From Rugosimonospora acidiphila (GTDB taxonomy: Bacteria > Actinomycetota > Actinomycetes > Mycobacteriales > Micromonosporaceae), in the NCBI RefSeq assembly GCF_039543385.1, contig NZ_BAABJQ010000014.1:1-64000 (forward strand): 64,000 nt of DNA, read 5' to 3'. The position numbers and the translations under genes were made by a program. Shown here piece after piece: positions 8,409-17,693 of the stretch. Each line of letters opens with the position of its first letter. Positions within the stretch are counted from its first letter, which is position 1. The notes below the pieces were generated by a model. It was not told the origin of the DNA and did no database searches. It was given only the letters and a program-made list of their open reading frames with translations.

Positions 8409-9509
8409 TCAGCCCGGCTGCGCGTCCGCACCGGCCTTGGTGTCCGATGTGGACACCGGTGTGGTCCGCGCGGACGGTACCGGGTCGGCCGTGGCCACGT
8501 GGCAGGCCGCCTGGCGCCCCGGCCCGAGCGGGCGGGGCAGGGGCGTCACCGTCGCGCACTCGTCGATCGCCAGCGGGCAGCGCCAGCGGAACCGGCAGCC
8601 GGGACCGGGGTCGATGACCCTGGGCGGCTCGCCCTTGGCGGCCTCGGCGGTCACCGCCAGCGGCGCCCGCGGGTCGGGGACGGCCGACAGCAGCAGTTGC
8701 GTGTACGGATGCTTCGGGTCGGCCAGCACCGCCTCGGTCGGGCCGGACTCCACGACGTGGCCGGCGTACATCACCATCAACCGGTCGGAGACGTAGCGGG
8801 CGCTGGCGATGTCGTGGGTGATGTAGAGGAACGACACATCCTCCTCGGCGCGCAGCCGGGCCATCACGTTGAGCAGTCCGATGCGGATCGACACGTCCAG
8901 CATGGACACCGGTTCGTCGGCCAGGATCAGCTTCGGCCGGTACGCGAGGGCCTGCGCGAAGCCGATGCGCTGCCGCTGGCCGCCGCTCAGCTCGTACGGG
9001 TACCGCTCGAGGATCTCGGCGGCCGGGTTGAGCCCGACCGCCTCGGTGACCCGCAGCGCCTCCTCGAACCGCTGCGCCCGGTTCAGGTCGTGGCGGTGCA
9101 GCTTGAGGCCGCGCAGGATGCCGTGGGACACCCGGTATGCCGGGTTGAGCGAGCTGAACGGGTCCTGGAACACCATCGGCACGTCGCCCCGGTACTCCAG
9201 CAGTTGCCGGCGGCCGCGCATCGCGGTCAGCGGGCGGCCCTGGTAGCGGATCTCGCCCGCGGTCGGCCGGTAGACGCCGGCCAGCAGGCGGGCGACGGTG
9301 CTCTTGCCGCTGCCGCTCTCCCCCACCAGCGCGACGATCTCCTTGCGGTTGATGGTGAGGTCGGCGTCGTCGACCGCGTGCAGGTTCCGGCGGGACAGCG
9401 CACCGCCGACCTTGAAGTGCTTGGTGAGTTTGCGCGTCTCCAGCAGCGGAGCCTGCCCCGCCGCGCCCTCCGGCGGACCGGCCTGCGTCGCCTGGCTCGG
9501 GATGGTCAC
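8409..9509 (-). CDS. Dpp/Opp-type ABC importer ATPase (second)
   Basis: A 366-residue ATPase of the dipeptide/oligopeptide (DppF/OppF) branch. Visible motifs are Walker A GESGSGKST, signature LSGGQRQRIGFA, Walker B LILADEPVSMLD and the C-terminal oligopeptide-transporter domain with a RCPLAIDEC cysteine pair. The GTG at 9509 overlaps the stop of the first ATPase (GTGA at 9506-9509), so translation is coupled. It is the last gene of a six-gene leftward unit running from the ROK kinase at 15154. With the other ATPase and the two permeases it forms a complete importer. Some members of this branch import oligosaccharides rather than peptides, which would suit the kinase. Confidence 0.92.
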   Translation of the reverse strand: MTIPSQATQAGPPEGAAGQAPLLETRKLTKHFKVGGALSRRNLHAVDDADLTINRKEIVALVGESGSGKSTVARLLAGVYRPTAGEIRYQGRPLTAMRGRRQLLEYRGDVPMVFQDPFSSLNPAYRVSHGILRGLKLHRHDLNRAQRFEEALRVTEAVGLNPAAEILERYPYELSGGQRQRIGFAQALAYRPKLILADEPVSMLDVSIRIGLLNVMARLRAEEDVSFLYITHDIASARYVSDRLMVMYAGHVVESGPTEAVLADPKHPYTQLLLSAVPDPRAPLAVTAEAAKGEPPRVIDPGPGCRFRWRCPLAIDECATVTPLPRPLGPGRQAACHVATADPVPSARTTPVSTSDTKAGADAQPG

Positions 9510-10516
9510 GGTCCCACCTCCACGTCCGGTTCGGCGGCGGGTGCGCCGGCTCGCCGCGGGTCGTTGAGCAGGCAGCGCGACTGTGCCGCACCGACCTGGT
9601 ACAGCGCGGGCGCGATGACCCGGCAGTCGTCCTCGGCGACCGGGCACCGTGGCTGGAACCGGCAGCCGCTGGGCGGCGCGCCGAGGTCGGGCGGGCTGCC
9701 CGGGATCCCGGTCAGCTCGACCCTCGGCCCCCGGATCGACGGGAACGCGTCGAGCAGTCCCCGGCTGTACGGGTGCGCCGGGGTGTCGAAGACGGTGCGG
9801 GTCGGCCCGACCTCGACGACCTGCCCGCCGTACATCACCAGCAACTGGTCGGAGAAGTGGCTGACCAGTGACATGTCGTGGGTGACGAAGACGACCGCGA
9901 AGCCGAGCTCGCGCTGCAGCTCTTTGATCTGCAACATGAGCGAGCGCTGCGCGACCACGTCGAGCGCGGAGGTCGGCTCGTCCATGATGACGAGGTCCGG
10001 CGTGAACAGCAGCGCCATGGCGATCATGGCCCGCTGGCGCATCCCGCCGGACAGCTGGTGCGGGTAGCTCTTCAGGTGTACCGGGTCGATGCCGACCAGG
10101 CTCATCACCTCGGCCGAGCGCTCCCGCACCTGGGCGGCGGTGAACTTCCCGTGCGCCTCCATCGCGTCGCGCAGCTGCGCGCCGATGCTCGCCACCGGGT
10201 TGAGGGCGTTCATCGCGCTCTGCATGACGACCGACAGGTCGCGCCAGCGCAGCACGTTGAGTTCCTTCTCGGCCATGGTGACCAGGTTCTGGCCGTGGAA
10301 GACGACGCTGCCACCGGTGATCCCGGCCGGCGGGCTGAGCAGCCGGGCGATGGCGAACAGCATGGTGGACTTGCCGCAGCCGGACTCGCCGACCACGCCG
10401 ACGAACTCGCCCTGGTGCACGTCGAGGTCGACGCCGTCCACCGCGCGGACCGCGCCGCCGCCGGTGGCGTACTCGACGCGCAGGTCGCGGACCTCAAGAA
10501 TGGGTGCGCCTGGCAC
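9506..10516 (-). CDS. Dpp/Opp-type ABC importer ATPase (first)
   Basis: A 336-residue DppD/OppD-branch ATPase with Walker A GESGCGKST, signature LSGGMRQRAMIA, Walker B LVIMDEPTSALD, H-loop VFVTHD and a C-terminal domain with RCPVAEDDC. The start is a GTG at 10516, inside the last codons of the upstream permease gene (23-base overlap). It energises the importer together with the ATPase that follows. Confidence 0.92.
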   Translation of the reverse strand: MPGAPILEVRDLRVEYATGGGAVRAVDGVDLDVHQGEFVGVVGESGCGKSTMLFAIARLLSPPAGITGGSVVFHGQNLVTMAEKELNVLRWRDLSVVMQSAMNALNPVASIGAQLRDAMEAHGKFTAAQVRERSAEVMSLVGIDPVHLKSYPHQLSGGMRQRAMIAMALLFTPDLVIMDEPTSALDVVAQRSLMLQIKELQRELGFAVVFVTHDMSLVSHFSDQLLVMYGGQVVEVGPTRTVFDTPAHPYSRGLLDAFPSIRGPRVELTGIPGSPPDLGAPPSGCRFQPRCPVAEDDCRVIAPALYQVGAAQSRCLLNDPRRAGAPAAEPDVEVGP

Positions 10517-11432
10517 GGTTCCTCCTCACCGGTCGCAGCGCGGGATTGCTGATCTCGTCAAAGGCGTAGTTCATCAGGGCGAACGAGACGCCGAGCAGCG
10601 CCACGCACGCGCCCGGCGCGATGGCCCACAGCGGCATGCCGGTCTGCAGCGCCTGCTGGCTCTGCGACCAGTAGAGCATGGTGCCCCAGCTGATCGAGTT
10701 GGGATCGCCCAACCCGAGGAACTGCAGGCCGGCGGCGGTCAACACCGAGTACAGCGCGGCGCCCAGGAAGTTGGCCAGGATGAGCGAGGTCATCGTCGGC
10801 AGCACCTCGAACACGATGATGTACGAGCGCCGCTCCCCCCGTACCCGGGCAGACTCCAGGAAGTCCCGGTTGCGCATGGACAGTGCCTGCGCGCGCAACT
10901 GGTTGGCGCCGTACGACCAGCCGGTGACGACCAGCACGATGAGCACCACCAGCAGGGTGCCCTTGCCCGCGTAGGTGGCCAGCACGATGATCAGCGGGAA
11001 GGTCGGGATGACCAGGAAGACGTTGGTCAGCATGGACAGCGCCTCGTCCGCGACGCCGCCCAGGTACGCCGCGGACACCCCGATCAGCACCGACAGCACG
11101 GTGGCGCACAGCCCGGCGACCAGCGCGATGACCAGCGACTGGCGGGCGCCGTAGACGAGCTGGGCCCAGATGTCCTGCCCGAGCGCGGTGGTGCCCAGCC
11201 AGTGCGCCCCGGACGGCTGCTGGGATGGCACGAACGACAGCGCGTTCGGGTCGCGTACCGACGTGAACAGCTGGGGCACCGCGGCCAGCACGCAGAACAC
11301 CAGGAAGATGGCCAGCCCCACGGTGGCCTTGCGGTTGCGCAGCAGGGATGCGAGGGCGCCGCCACGCCCACGCCTGGACGTGGTGGCCGGCGCGGGCGTG
11401 GCCGCGGTCGGCTGCACGAGCAGGGAGGTCAT
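10494..11432 (-). CDS. Dpp/Opp-type ABC permease (DppC-like)
   Basis: A 312-residue inner-membrane permease. After a cytoplasmic N-terminus there is one hydrophobic helix (GLAIFLVFCVLAAVPQLF), a periplasmic stretch with the family block HWLGTTALGQDIWAQLVYGARQSL, then five more membrane segments. The cytoplasmic coupling loop holds SARVRGERRSYIIVFEVLP, the EAA motif of this family. The ATG at 11432 sits 4 bases after the stop of the preceding permease. It pairs with that permease to form the channel. Confidence 0.92.
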   Translation of the reverse strand: MTSLLVQPTAATPAPATTSRRGRGGALASLLRNRKATVGLAIFLVFCVLAAVPQLFTSVRDPNALSFVPSQQPSGAHWLGTTALGQDIWAQLVYGARQSLVIALVAGLCATVLSVLIGVSAAYLGGVADEALSMLTNVFLVIPTFPLIIVLATYAGKGTLLVVLIVLVVTGWSYGANQLRAQALSMRNRDFLESARVRGERRSYIIVFEVLPTMTSLILANFLGAALYSVLTAAGLQFLGLGDPNSISWGTMLYWSQSQQALQTGMPLWAIAPGACVALLGVSFALMNYAFDEISNPALRPVRRNRARRTHS

Positions 11433-11436
11433 AGGT

Positions 11437-12426
11437 CTATCCCTTCGCCCGGGCGCGCGGATCCAACCAGGCCGTCGCGAAGTCGCACAGCAGCACGGCG
11501 ATCAGCACGGCCGCGGTGAACAGCATGAACAGCGCCTGCATGAGCGGGTAGTCGGTGTTCTGCACGGCGTTGTAGAGCAGGTAGCCCAGGCCGGGGTAGT
11601 TGAACACGTACTCCACCAGGATCGCGCCCGAGATGACGAAGCCGAGCGACATCGCGAAGCCGGAAAGGTTGGGCAGCATCGCGTTGCGGGCCGCGTACCC
11701 GTACATGATGCGCCGGTTGGACAGGCCCTTGGCCCGGCCCATGCGCACGTAGTCCTCGGCGAGAGTGGTGATCATGTTATTGCGCATGGTGAGGATCCAG
11801 CCCCCGATGGAGGTGATGAGGATCGTGCCGGCGGGCAGGATCGCGTGTTTGAGCACGCTGCCGATGAAGCCCGGCGACAGCGACGGCTGGAGGGTGTTGT
11901 CGTAGTTGAAGTCGCTCGGCAGGAACCCGTTGGTCCACACCGAGAGCATCAGGATCAGCAGCAGTCCGACCCAGAAATACGGTAGGGCGGAGGTGACCAC
12001 GAAGACCGACGGCAGGATCGAGTCGACCTTCCCGCCCCGGCGCCACGCCGCCACGATGCCGATCAGCGAGCCGAGCACGAACGCGAGAACGGTGGCGATG
12101 CCCACCAACCCCAGCGTCCAGGGCAGCGCCTGACCGATGAGAGTGGACACCGGCGTGCCCAGGGTCGCCCCGATGGACACGCCCCAGTGCCCGCTGAACA
12201 TGTCGCCGAGATAGTTGAGGTACTGCACGAACAGGTTCTGGTGCGGCTTGAACCCGTAGGCGGTGAGCATCTGCTGCAACGCCGCCGGTGACACCTTGCC
12301 GCGGGTGCGGTCCCGGAGCGCGTTGATCGGGCTGCCGGGCATGAACTTGGGGATGAAGAAGTTGAGGGTCAGCGCGGCCCACAGCGTGAGCACGAAGAAC
12401 CCGAGGCGTCGTAGCACATAGTTCAC
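11437..12426 (-). CDS. Dpp/Opp-type ABC permease (DppB-like)
   Basis: A 329-residue permease with an N-terminal membrane helix (FFVLTLWAALTLNFFIPKFMPG), a large extracytoplasmic loop and five further helices. The DYVRMGRAKGLSNRRIMYGYAARNA block is the EAA coupling loop of the DppB branch. The start is GTG at 12426 with an upstream GAGGAG site. It lies 60 bases after the binding-protein gene in the same unit. Confidence 0.92.
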   Translation of the reverse strand: MNYVLRRLGFFVLTLWAALTLNFFIPKFMPGSPINALRDRTRGKVSPAALQQMLTAYGFKPHQNLFVQYLNYLGDMFSGHWGVSIGATLGTPVSTLIGQALPWTLGLVGIATVLAFVLGSLIGIVAAWRRGGKVDSILPSVFVVTSALPYFWVGLLLILMLSVWTNGFLPSDFNYDNTLQPSLSPGFIGSVLKHAILPAGTILITSIGGWILTMRNNMITTLAEDYVRMGRAKGLSNRRIMYGYAARNAMLPNLSGFAMSLGFVISGAILVEYVFNYPGLGYLLYNAVQNTDYPLMQALFMLFTAAVLIAVLLCDFATAWLDPRARAKG

Positions 12427-12486
12427 GGCGAACAGCTCCTCGTGCCCACTGCCATGGTCCGGCCTTTCTTCGGTCCTACCGTCTGA

Positions 12487-14181
12487 TCACTGAGCCGACT
12501 TGGAGTAGAGGTGGGTCAGCACCTGCCCGGTGTCCGGCACGCTGAACGCGGACGGCTGGGCGTACGGGTTGTCCTCGGTCGGCCAGCCACCGATGTCCGT
12601 GGTGTTGTATTGGAACCAGTCGACCGACTCGGTGACGGGGATGATCGGCACGTCCCGCAGCATGGCCGCCCCGATCTGCTTCATGAGCGAGACCTGGGTG
12701 GCGTCGTCGGCCGCGGCGTACTGGTCGAACAGCTTGTCGACGTCGGGGTTGAGGTATCGCTCGTAGTTGAAGCTCGCCTGCTTGCCGATCGGCGCGGAGT
12801 TCTTCGAGTACAGGATCTGCCGCAGCTCATAGTACGGCGTCGGGCCGCCCGGCTCACCGTAGTAGGCCAGGTCGAAATCGCCGTTGAACAGCTTGTCATC
12901 GAAGGTCTGCTGAGCCAGCGGCGTGATGGTCAGGTCGATCCCGATCGGCGCGAGCTCCTGCTTGATGACCGCCAGGGAGGCGGCCCAGTCGGTGTACCCG
13001 GTGATGGTGATGATGGACAGCTTCAGCGGGTTCGACTTCGAGTAGCCGGCGCTGGCCATCAGCTGGGTCGCCTTGGCCGTGTTGGGCTTGGCGTAGCCGG
13101 CCGAGGAGACTGCCGAGGCGTCGTAGTACTTCGAGAACGTCGGCGTCACGATGCCGGTCTGGTTGGCGGCCGGCTGCTGGCCGCCCTCACCGATGAGCGC
13201 CACCTTGCTCCGGTCGATGGCCGAGGCGATCGCCTGGCGCACCGCCAGCTTGCTCGTGGCGGCGTGCGACGGGTCGAGGTTGGGGAAGATGGCCACGTTG
13301 GTCACCGGCGGGGACCAGGTGTGGTTGTTGGCCGACTTGGCCAGGTAGAACTGCTTGATGCCGGGGATGAACTGGCTGCCCCACTGCGCCTTGTTGTTGG
13401 CCAGGTCCAGGTTGGCCGGCCCGTTGTCCAGGTAGGCCGGGTACTCGACCTTCTGGATGTAGGGCTTGCCGGCCTGCCAGTAGTGCGGGTTGGCCACATA
13501 CTGGATGTTGTTGGCGCTGCACGGGCTGACCATGAACGGGCCGGTGCCGACCGGGTTGGTGTCCGTCCAGGTGTCCGGGTGCGCGGCCGCGTCGCCGGTG
13601 GACCAGATGTGCTTGGGGATGATGCCCACCTGGTTGGCGAAGTTGAAGAAGTAGGGCTGGGCCGCCTGGCTGAAGTTCATGGTGACCTTGTTGCCGCTGG
13701 CGGTCACCGACTGCAGCCCGGCCCCGGTCCACAGCGAGTACAGGTCCATCGCCGGGTACTGCTTGAGCAGGTTGAAGGTGAAGGCCACGTCGTCGGCGGA
13801 GAACGGCTGGCCGTCGCTCCACGTCACGCCGTCCCGGATGGTGAACACGATGCTCTTCTTGTCCGCGCTCCACTGGTACGACGAGGCGAGCATCGGCGTC
13901 TCGGCCTGGTTGTTCAGCAGGTCGACGAAGACCAACGGTTCGTAGACGAACCCGACCGACTCCAGGTAGTTGGCCGGGTTGAACGGGTTGAACTGGCAGG
14001 TCCAGGTCTGGCCCTGCTCGTTGGAGATGGTGACCGTGCCGCCCTTCTTGCGGGGCGCGTTGATGTCGTCCGGAGTGCTGTTGGTGGTAGTGGAATTGTG
14101 CGAGGGAGTGGAATTCGATCCGCAGGCCGTTAGCAGCAGGCCCGCAACCATGATGACGGCGAGCGTCTTGGTGCGTCTCAT
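12487..14181 (-). CDS. Solute-binding lipoprotein (family 5)
   Basis: A 564-residue substrate-binding protein with a lipoprotein signal: basic RRTK, hydrophobic core and lipobox LLTAC with the modified Cys at residue 20. The mature protein starts with a Ser/Thr/Asn-rich tether. It contains the family-5 (DppA/OppA) pattern with DGVTWSDGQPFSADDVAFTF. It catches the ligand outside the membrane for the two permeases downstream. It is co-directional with the ROK kinase 43 bases upstream. That pairing suggests a sugar or sugar-like ligand rather than a peptide, which is inference. Confidence 0.92.
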   Translation of the reverse strand: MRRTKTLAVIMVAGLLLTACGSNSTPSHNSTTTNSTPDDINAPRKKGGTVTISNEQGQTWTCQFNPFNPANYLESVGFVYEPLVFVDLLNNQAETPMLASSYQWSADKKSIVFTIRDGVTWSDGQPFSADDVAFTFNLLKQYPAMDLYSLWTGAGLQSVTASGNKVTMNFSQAAQPYFFNFANQVGIIPKHIWSTGDAAAHPDTWTDTNPVGTGPFMVSPCSANNIQYVANPHYWQAGKPYIQKVEYPAYLDNGPANLDLANNKAQWGSQFIPGIKQFYLAKSANNHTWSPPVTNVAIFPNLDPSHAATSKLAVRQAIASAIDRSKVALIGEGGQQPAANQTGIVTPTFSKYYDASAVSSAGYAKPNTAKATQLMASAGYSKSNPLKLSIITITGYTDWAASLAVIKQELAPIGIDLTITPLAQQTFDDKLFNGDFDLAYYGEPGGPTPYYELRQILYSKNSAPIGKQASFNYERYLNPDVDKLFDQYAAADDATQVSLMKQIGAAMLRDVPIIPVTESVDWFQYNTTDIGGWPTEDNPYAQPSAFSVPDTGQVLTHLYSKSAQ

Positions 14182-14224
14182 CGAGGCTGTCCCTTCCTGA
14201 TCCGTGCGGTGAGCGTCGGAGCAC

Positions 14225-15154
14225 TCATGCCGCCGCGCCTTCGCTCTGCGCTTCGCGCGCCGCGGCCGTACCCAGTGCGAGGGCGCCCATCAGGGGCGCG
14301 TCGAAGGGGAAGGCGGCCGGTACCAACTCGGGCGGGAACGGCACGGCGGCCTCCAGCGCCCGGCGCAGGTCGGTCTCCAGCCGGTGCCACGAGCGCACCA
14401 TGCCGCCGCCCACGACGATCCGCTCCGGGTCCACGGCGACGGCCAGGTTCACCAGGTGGAAGGCCAACTCCGCGACGAAGTCGTCCAGCAGCCGAGCCAT
14501 CCGCGGGTCGTCGCCGGCCCGGGTGAACACGTCAACGGCGCCGGTGGCGTACGGCAGCAGCGCCGACGCCTCCCGCAGCAACGCCATCCCGCTGACCGCC
14601 TCCTCCAGCGGCTGGCGCTCGCCCAGCGGGAGCCCGACGTCGCCCAGCGACCGCAGGTTGTATCCGATCTCGCCGGACGCGCCGTGCCTGCCCAGCACCA
14701 CCGAGCCGCCCGCGACGATCGCCACGGCCAGGCCGGTGCCGAGGTTCAGGTAGATCCCCGGGTCGCAGCCGGCCAGCGCCCCCCACGCGAGTTCGGCCTG
14801 CGCCGCGGCCTTGACGTCGGTGGCCATGCTGACCCGCGCGCCAGCGAACGCCTCGCGCAGTTCGCGCCCGAGCGCGATGTCGCTCCAGCCGGGGACCGCG
14901 GGCGCCAGGGCGACCCCGTCCTCGCCGGGGATGCCGAAGGTGGCGACGCCGACGGCGGCGAGCGGCCGGTCCGGCGCCGCGCTGGCCAGCAGCCCGCGCG
15001 CGGCACCGATCCCCCGTTCGAGGGTGGCCCGTGCGCCGCCCTCGGCCAGGGTGTCGACCGTGGTCGCGCCGAGCCGGGCACCGTTCGGCTCGCAGACCGC
15101 TGCCGCGATCTTCGTTCCCCCGAAGTCCAGTCCCAGTACGACCGGAGAGTGCAT
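14225..15154 (-). CDS. ROK-family sugar kinase
   Basis: A 309-residue ROK protein of the glucokinase/N-acylhexosamine kinase type. The ATP phosphate-binding motif GLDFGGTKIAAAV is at the N-terminus, YLNLGTGLAVAI is the second nucleotide loop, and GASGEIGY is the sugar-binding signature. It differs from typical members in two ways: the GEIGH histidine is Tyr, and the following CxCGxxGC zinc cluster is missing. It probably phosphorylates the sugar brought in by the ABC importer encoded downstream in the same unit. The ATG at 15154 is the first gene start of the unit, and the ROK repressor is divergent. Confidence 0.85.
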   Translation of the reverse strand: MHSPVVLGLDFGGTKIAAAVCEPNGARLGATTVDTLAEGGARATLERGIGAARGLLASAAPDRPLAAVGVATFGIPGEDGVALAPAVPGWSDIALGRELREAFAGARVSMATDVKAAAQAELAWGALAGCDPGIYLNLGTGLAVAIVAGGSVVLGRHGASGEIGYNLRSLGDVGLPLGERQPLEEAVSGMALLREASALLPYATGAVDVFTRAGDDPRMARLLDDFVAELAFHLVNLAVAVDPERIVVGGGMVRSWHRLETDLRRALEAAVPFPPELVPAAFPFDAPLMGALALGTAAAREAQSEGAAA

Positions 15155-15275
15155 GTGCGGCTCCCGTGAATTCGTGGATGGACCCGCGTTTGTTAGGAAA
15201 GTAGACTATCGACCAGAGCCATGCAAGTGTCTGGATCAGATGGTCGGTATCAGCTCTGCAACGGGAGGTCGATGC
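15155..15275. promoter_or_regulatory. Divergent promoter region, candidate ROK operator
   Basis: The 121-base gap between the ROK kinase/importer unit and the ROK regulator contains the AT-richer element TTTGTTAGGAAAGTAGAC at 15188-15205. It resembles one arm of the GTTAGGAAAG-type sites used by actinobacterial ROK repressors, but the second arm is poor. A GGGAGG site precedes the regulator GTG. Confidence 0.35.
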
Positions 15276-16712
15276 GTGAGCACGCAGGCCGGAGGCGGTT
15301 CGCCCGCACGTCCGCGACTGATCCGGGCGATGAACGAACACCTGCTGCTCGACCACATCCGCGCCGGCGGCAGGATCTCCCGCGCCGAGCTCGCGCGCAT
15401 CTCCGGGCTGGCGAAGAACACCGTGTCACTGGCGCTGGCCAACCTCGAGCGGGCCGGGCTGGTGCGCACCTCCGGGGTGCGCACCGGCGCCCCCGGACCG
15501 GCCGCCCTGCTGTATGAGGTTCACCCCGAGGCCGGCTTCGTGCTCGCCCTCGACGTCGGTAAGCAGTTCCTGCGCGGCGCGATCGGCGACTTCTCCGGCC
15601 GCATCCGCGCCCGATGCTCGATCCGCACCCGCGCCCGGGGCGGGCACGCCCGCGTCGCCGAACTCGTCGGGCTGGCCGAGAGCCTGTACGCGCGGGCCGG
15701 CGTCGCCGCGTCCGACATCACGCAGACCGTACTGGGCAGCCCGGGCGTGTACGACCCTCGGCGCGACGCGCTGAGCCTCACCACCGGACTCGCCGGCTGG
15801 GGCACGCCGCAGATACTCGCCGAGCTGCGCAAGGCGTTCGGTGACTCCCTGATGATCGAGAATGACGTGAACGCGGCCGCGCTGGCCGAGCGCGCGCACG
15901 GTCACGGTCGGGGCGTGGACAGCTTCGCCTTTGTCTGGATCGGCACCGGCATCGGCATGGGGCTCGTGCTCGGCGGCCGGTTGCACCGCGGCGCGCACGG
16001 CGCGGCCGGCGAGATCGGTTACCTACCGCTGAACGGCGGCCCCGACCCCGGCCACGACGATGCCAGCGGTAGCGACGACACCGGTACCGCTGACAGCGGT
16101 AGCGACGACAGCGACCTGGACGGCAGCGAGACCAACAGCAGCGACACCAAGGGCAGCGAGACCGACGGCGGCGAGACCGACGGCGGCGAGACCGACGGCG
16201 GCGAGACCGACGGCGGAGGCGGTGCCCTGGGCGGCGTGGAAGGCGACGGTCGCGTCGAGGTCGGCGACCGGGGCCGCGAGGGCGGCCTCGGCCGCAGCGC
16301 CTTCGAGGCCGCGGCCTCGGCCGCGGGCATCGTGCGCGCCGCCCGTGGCGCGGGACTGCGCGGACCGGTCTCCGCGCGGCGCGTCTTCGCCGCCGCGAAC
16401 CGGGGCGACACCGTCGCCGTGGCGGTCGCCGCCGCCGAGGCGGTGCTGGTGGCGCGGGCGGTCTGCTCGGTCATCGCCGTCGTCGACCCCGACCTCACCG
16501 TGCTCGGTGGCGGCGTCGGGCAGGCCGGAGGTCTCGTCGAGTCGGTCGAGCGCGAACTGCGCCGGCTCGCGCCGGTCGTACCGGAGCTGCGGGTCAGCGC
16601 CCTCGGCGCGGACGCGGTGGTGGACGGCTGCCTGGCCGCGGGCATCGAACGCACCTGGGACCGGGTGACCGCGGCGCTGCCCGCGGCGTGCGGGGCCGAC
16701 GCGACCGCGTGA
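15276..16712 (+). CDS. ROK-family transcriptional repressor with low-complexity insert
   Basis: A 478-residue regulator with an N-terminal winged helix (residues 15-75, with LLDHIRAGGRISRAELARISGLAKNTVSLAL) and a ROK sugar-binding domain (from about residue 85). Motifs include LALDVGKQFL, VLGSPGVYDP, IENDVNAAALAE and GTGIGMGLVL. At the GEIGY signature (Glu246) the usual zinc cluster is missing. Instead there is an insert of about 60 residues (about 255-315) of Asp/Ser/Gly/Glu/Thr repeats such as ETDGG units. The GTG at 15276 has a GGGAGG site; the longer open frame upstream is antisense to the kinase. It most likely controls the divergent kinase-importer unit. Confidence 0.85.
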   Translation: MSTQAGGGSPARPRLIRAMNEHLLLDHIRAGGRISRAELARISGLAKNTVSLALANLERAGLVRTSGVRTGAPGPAALLYEVHPEAGFVLALDVGKQFLRGAIGDFSGRIRARCSIRTRARGGHARVAELVGLAESLYARAGVAASDITQTVLGSPGVYDPRRDALSLTTGLAGWGTPQILAELRKAFGDSLMIENDVNAAALAERAHGHGRGVDSFAFVWIGTGIGMGLVLGGRLHRGAHGAAGEIGYLPLNGGPDPGHDDASGSDDTGTADSGSDDSDLDGSETNSSDTKGSETDGGETDGGETDGGETDGGGGALGGVEGDGRVEVGDRGREGGLGRSAFEAAASAAGIVRAARGAGLRGPVSARRVFAAANRGDTVAVAVAAAEAVLVARAVCSVIAVVDPDLTVLGGGVGQAGGLVESVERELRRLAPVVPELRVSALGADAVVDGCLAAGIERTWDRVTAALPAACGADATA

Positions 16713-16714
16713 CC

Positions 16715-16763
16715 CCGCCCGCCGGCCCGGTCGGCCCTCCCGTCCGACCGGGCCGGCGGGCGG
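16715..16763. terminator. Bidirectional hairpin terminator
   Basis: A perfect 20-bp inverted repeat (16715-16734 with 16744-16763) around a 9-base pyrimidine-rich loop lies exactly between the stops of two convergent genes. It is one of the strongest hairpins in the window. Confidence 0.85.
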
Positions 16764-17693
16764 TCAGCCCTTGACCGCCCCGGCGGTCAGGCCGGTCGCG
16801 ACGTTGCGCTGGATGATGAGGAAGAACACCACCACCGGCAGCGAGGCGAGCGTCGCGCCGGCCATCAGCGGACCCCAGGTGGTGCCCCGCAGCGTCTGGT
16901 TGGAGGCCAGCCACGCCATCAGGTTCCACTTGTCGGAGTCGTTGAGGGTGTTGATGATGATGAACTCGTTCCAGGTCTGGATGAACCCGTAGATCGAGGC
17001 CGCGACGAGGCCCGGCCCGGTCAGCGGCAGGATGATCCGGTAGAAGGTCTGCCACCGGGTGCAACCGTCGACCATGGCCGCCTCGTCCAGCTCCCGAGGT
17101 ACGCCGATGATGAACCCGCGCAGCATCCACACCGTGTACGGCAGGACCAGCACCATGTACACGACGATCACGCCGGTGAGGCTGTCGGTGAGGCCCAGGC
17201 TGTTCAGCGTCAGGTACAGCGGGATCAGCAGCGACAGGAACGGGATCATCTGCACGATCAGGATCACCAGGATCAGCGCCCGCCGGCCGTAGAAGCGGAA
17301 CCGGGCGATGGCCAGGGCGCCGAGGAACCCGATGACCAGACCGAAAGCGACCGCGCAGAGCGTGACGATCAGGCTGTTTCTCAGGTCGATGAGGAAGTTC
17401 GGCGCGTTCAGCGCCGAGGCGAAGTTGGCCAGCGTCGGGTGCCGGGGAACGAACTGCGGCGTGAACGTCTCCACCTCGTTCACCGGCTTGAACGCGGTGT
17501 TGACGGCCCAGTACACGGGAAACGCCATGACCACCGCGAAGACCAGCCCGGCCAGGTTGGCCACCAGCGTCCCGGCCCGGGAGCGCCCGACGTGCGGATC
17601 CGTGCCGGAGCCCAGGTGGCGGTGCCGGCGGGGGTTCGCGGGCGCCGGCCGCCCGGCGGCGACCGGCCGCATGCGTTGCGTGGGAGCAGCCAT
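16764..17693 (-). CDS. Sugar ABC permease (MalG/CUT1-like)
   Basis: A 309-residue permease of the carbohydrate-uptake type 1 family. It has a basic N-terminal tail of about 35 residues, six membrane segments and the coupling loop VPRELDEAAMVDGCTRWQTF, which is the EAA motif of MalG-like proteins. The N-terminal FPVYWAVNTAFKP block is also diagnostic. The ATG at 17693 overlaps the stop of the partner permease (TGATG), so the two are made together. No ATPase is encoded here; CUT1 systems commonly share an MsiK-type ATPase encoded elsewhere. Confidence 0.92.
   Translation of the reverse strand: MAAPTQRMRPVAAGRPAPANPRRHRHLGSGTDPHVGRSRAGTLVANLAGLVFAVVMAFPVYWAVNTAFKPVNEVETFTPQFVPRHPTLANFASALNAPNFLIDLRNSLIVTLCAVAFGLVIGFLGALAIARFRFYGRRALILVILIVQMIPFLSLLIPLYLTLNSLGLTDSLTGVIVVYMVLVLPYTVWMLRGFIIGVPRELDEAAMVDGCTRWQTFYRIILPLTGPGLVAASIYGFIQTWNEFIIINTLNDSDKWNLMAWLASNQTLRGTTWGPLMAGATLASLPVVVFFLIIQRNVATGLTAGAVKG

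Noticed and set aside
8394..10067. Long rightward open frame across the two Dpp-type ATPase genes
   Set aside because: It is antisense to two ATPases with complete Walker motifs and has no protein-like features.
14811..15275. Upstream extension of the ROK repressor frame
   Set aside because: The extension is antisense to the ROK kinase. The GTG at 15276 has a good ribosome site and gives the normal family N-terminus.
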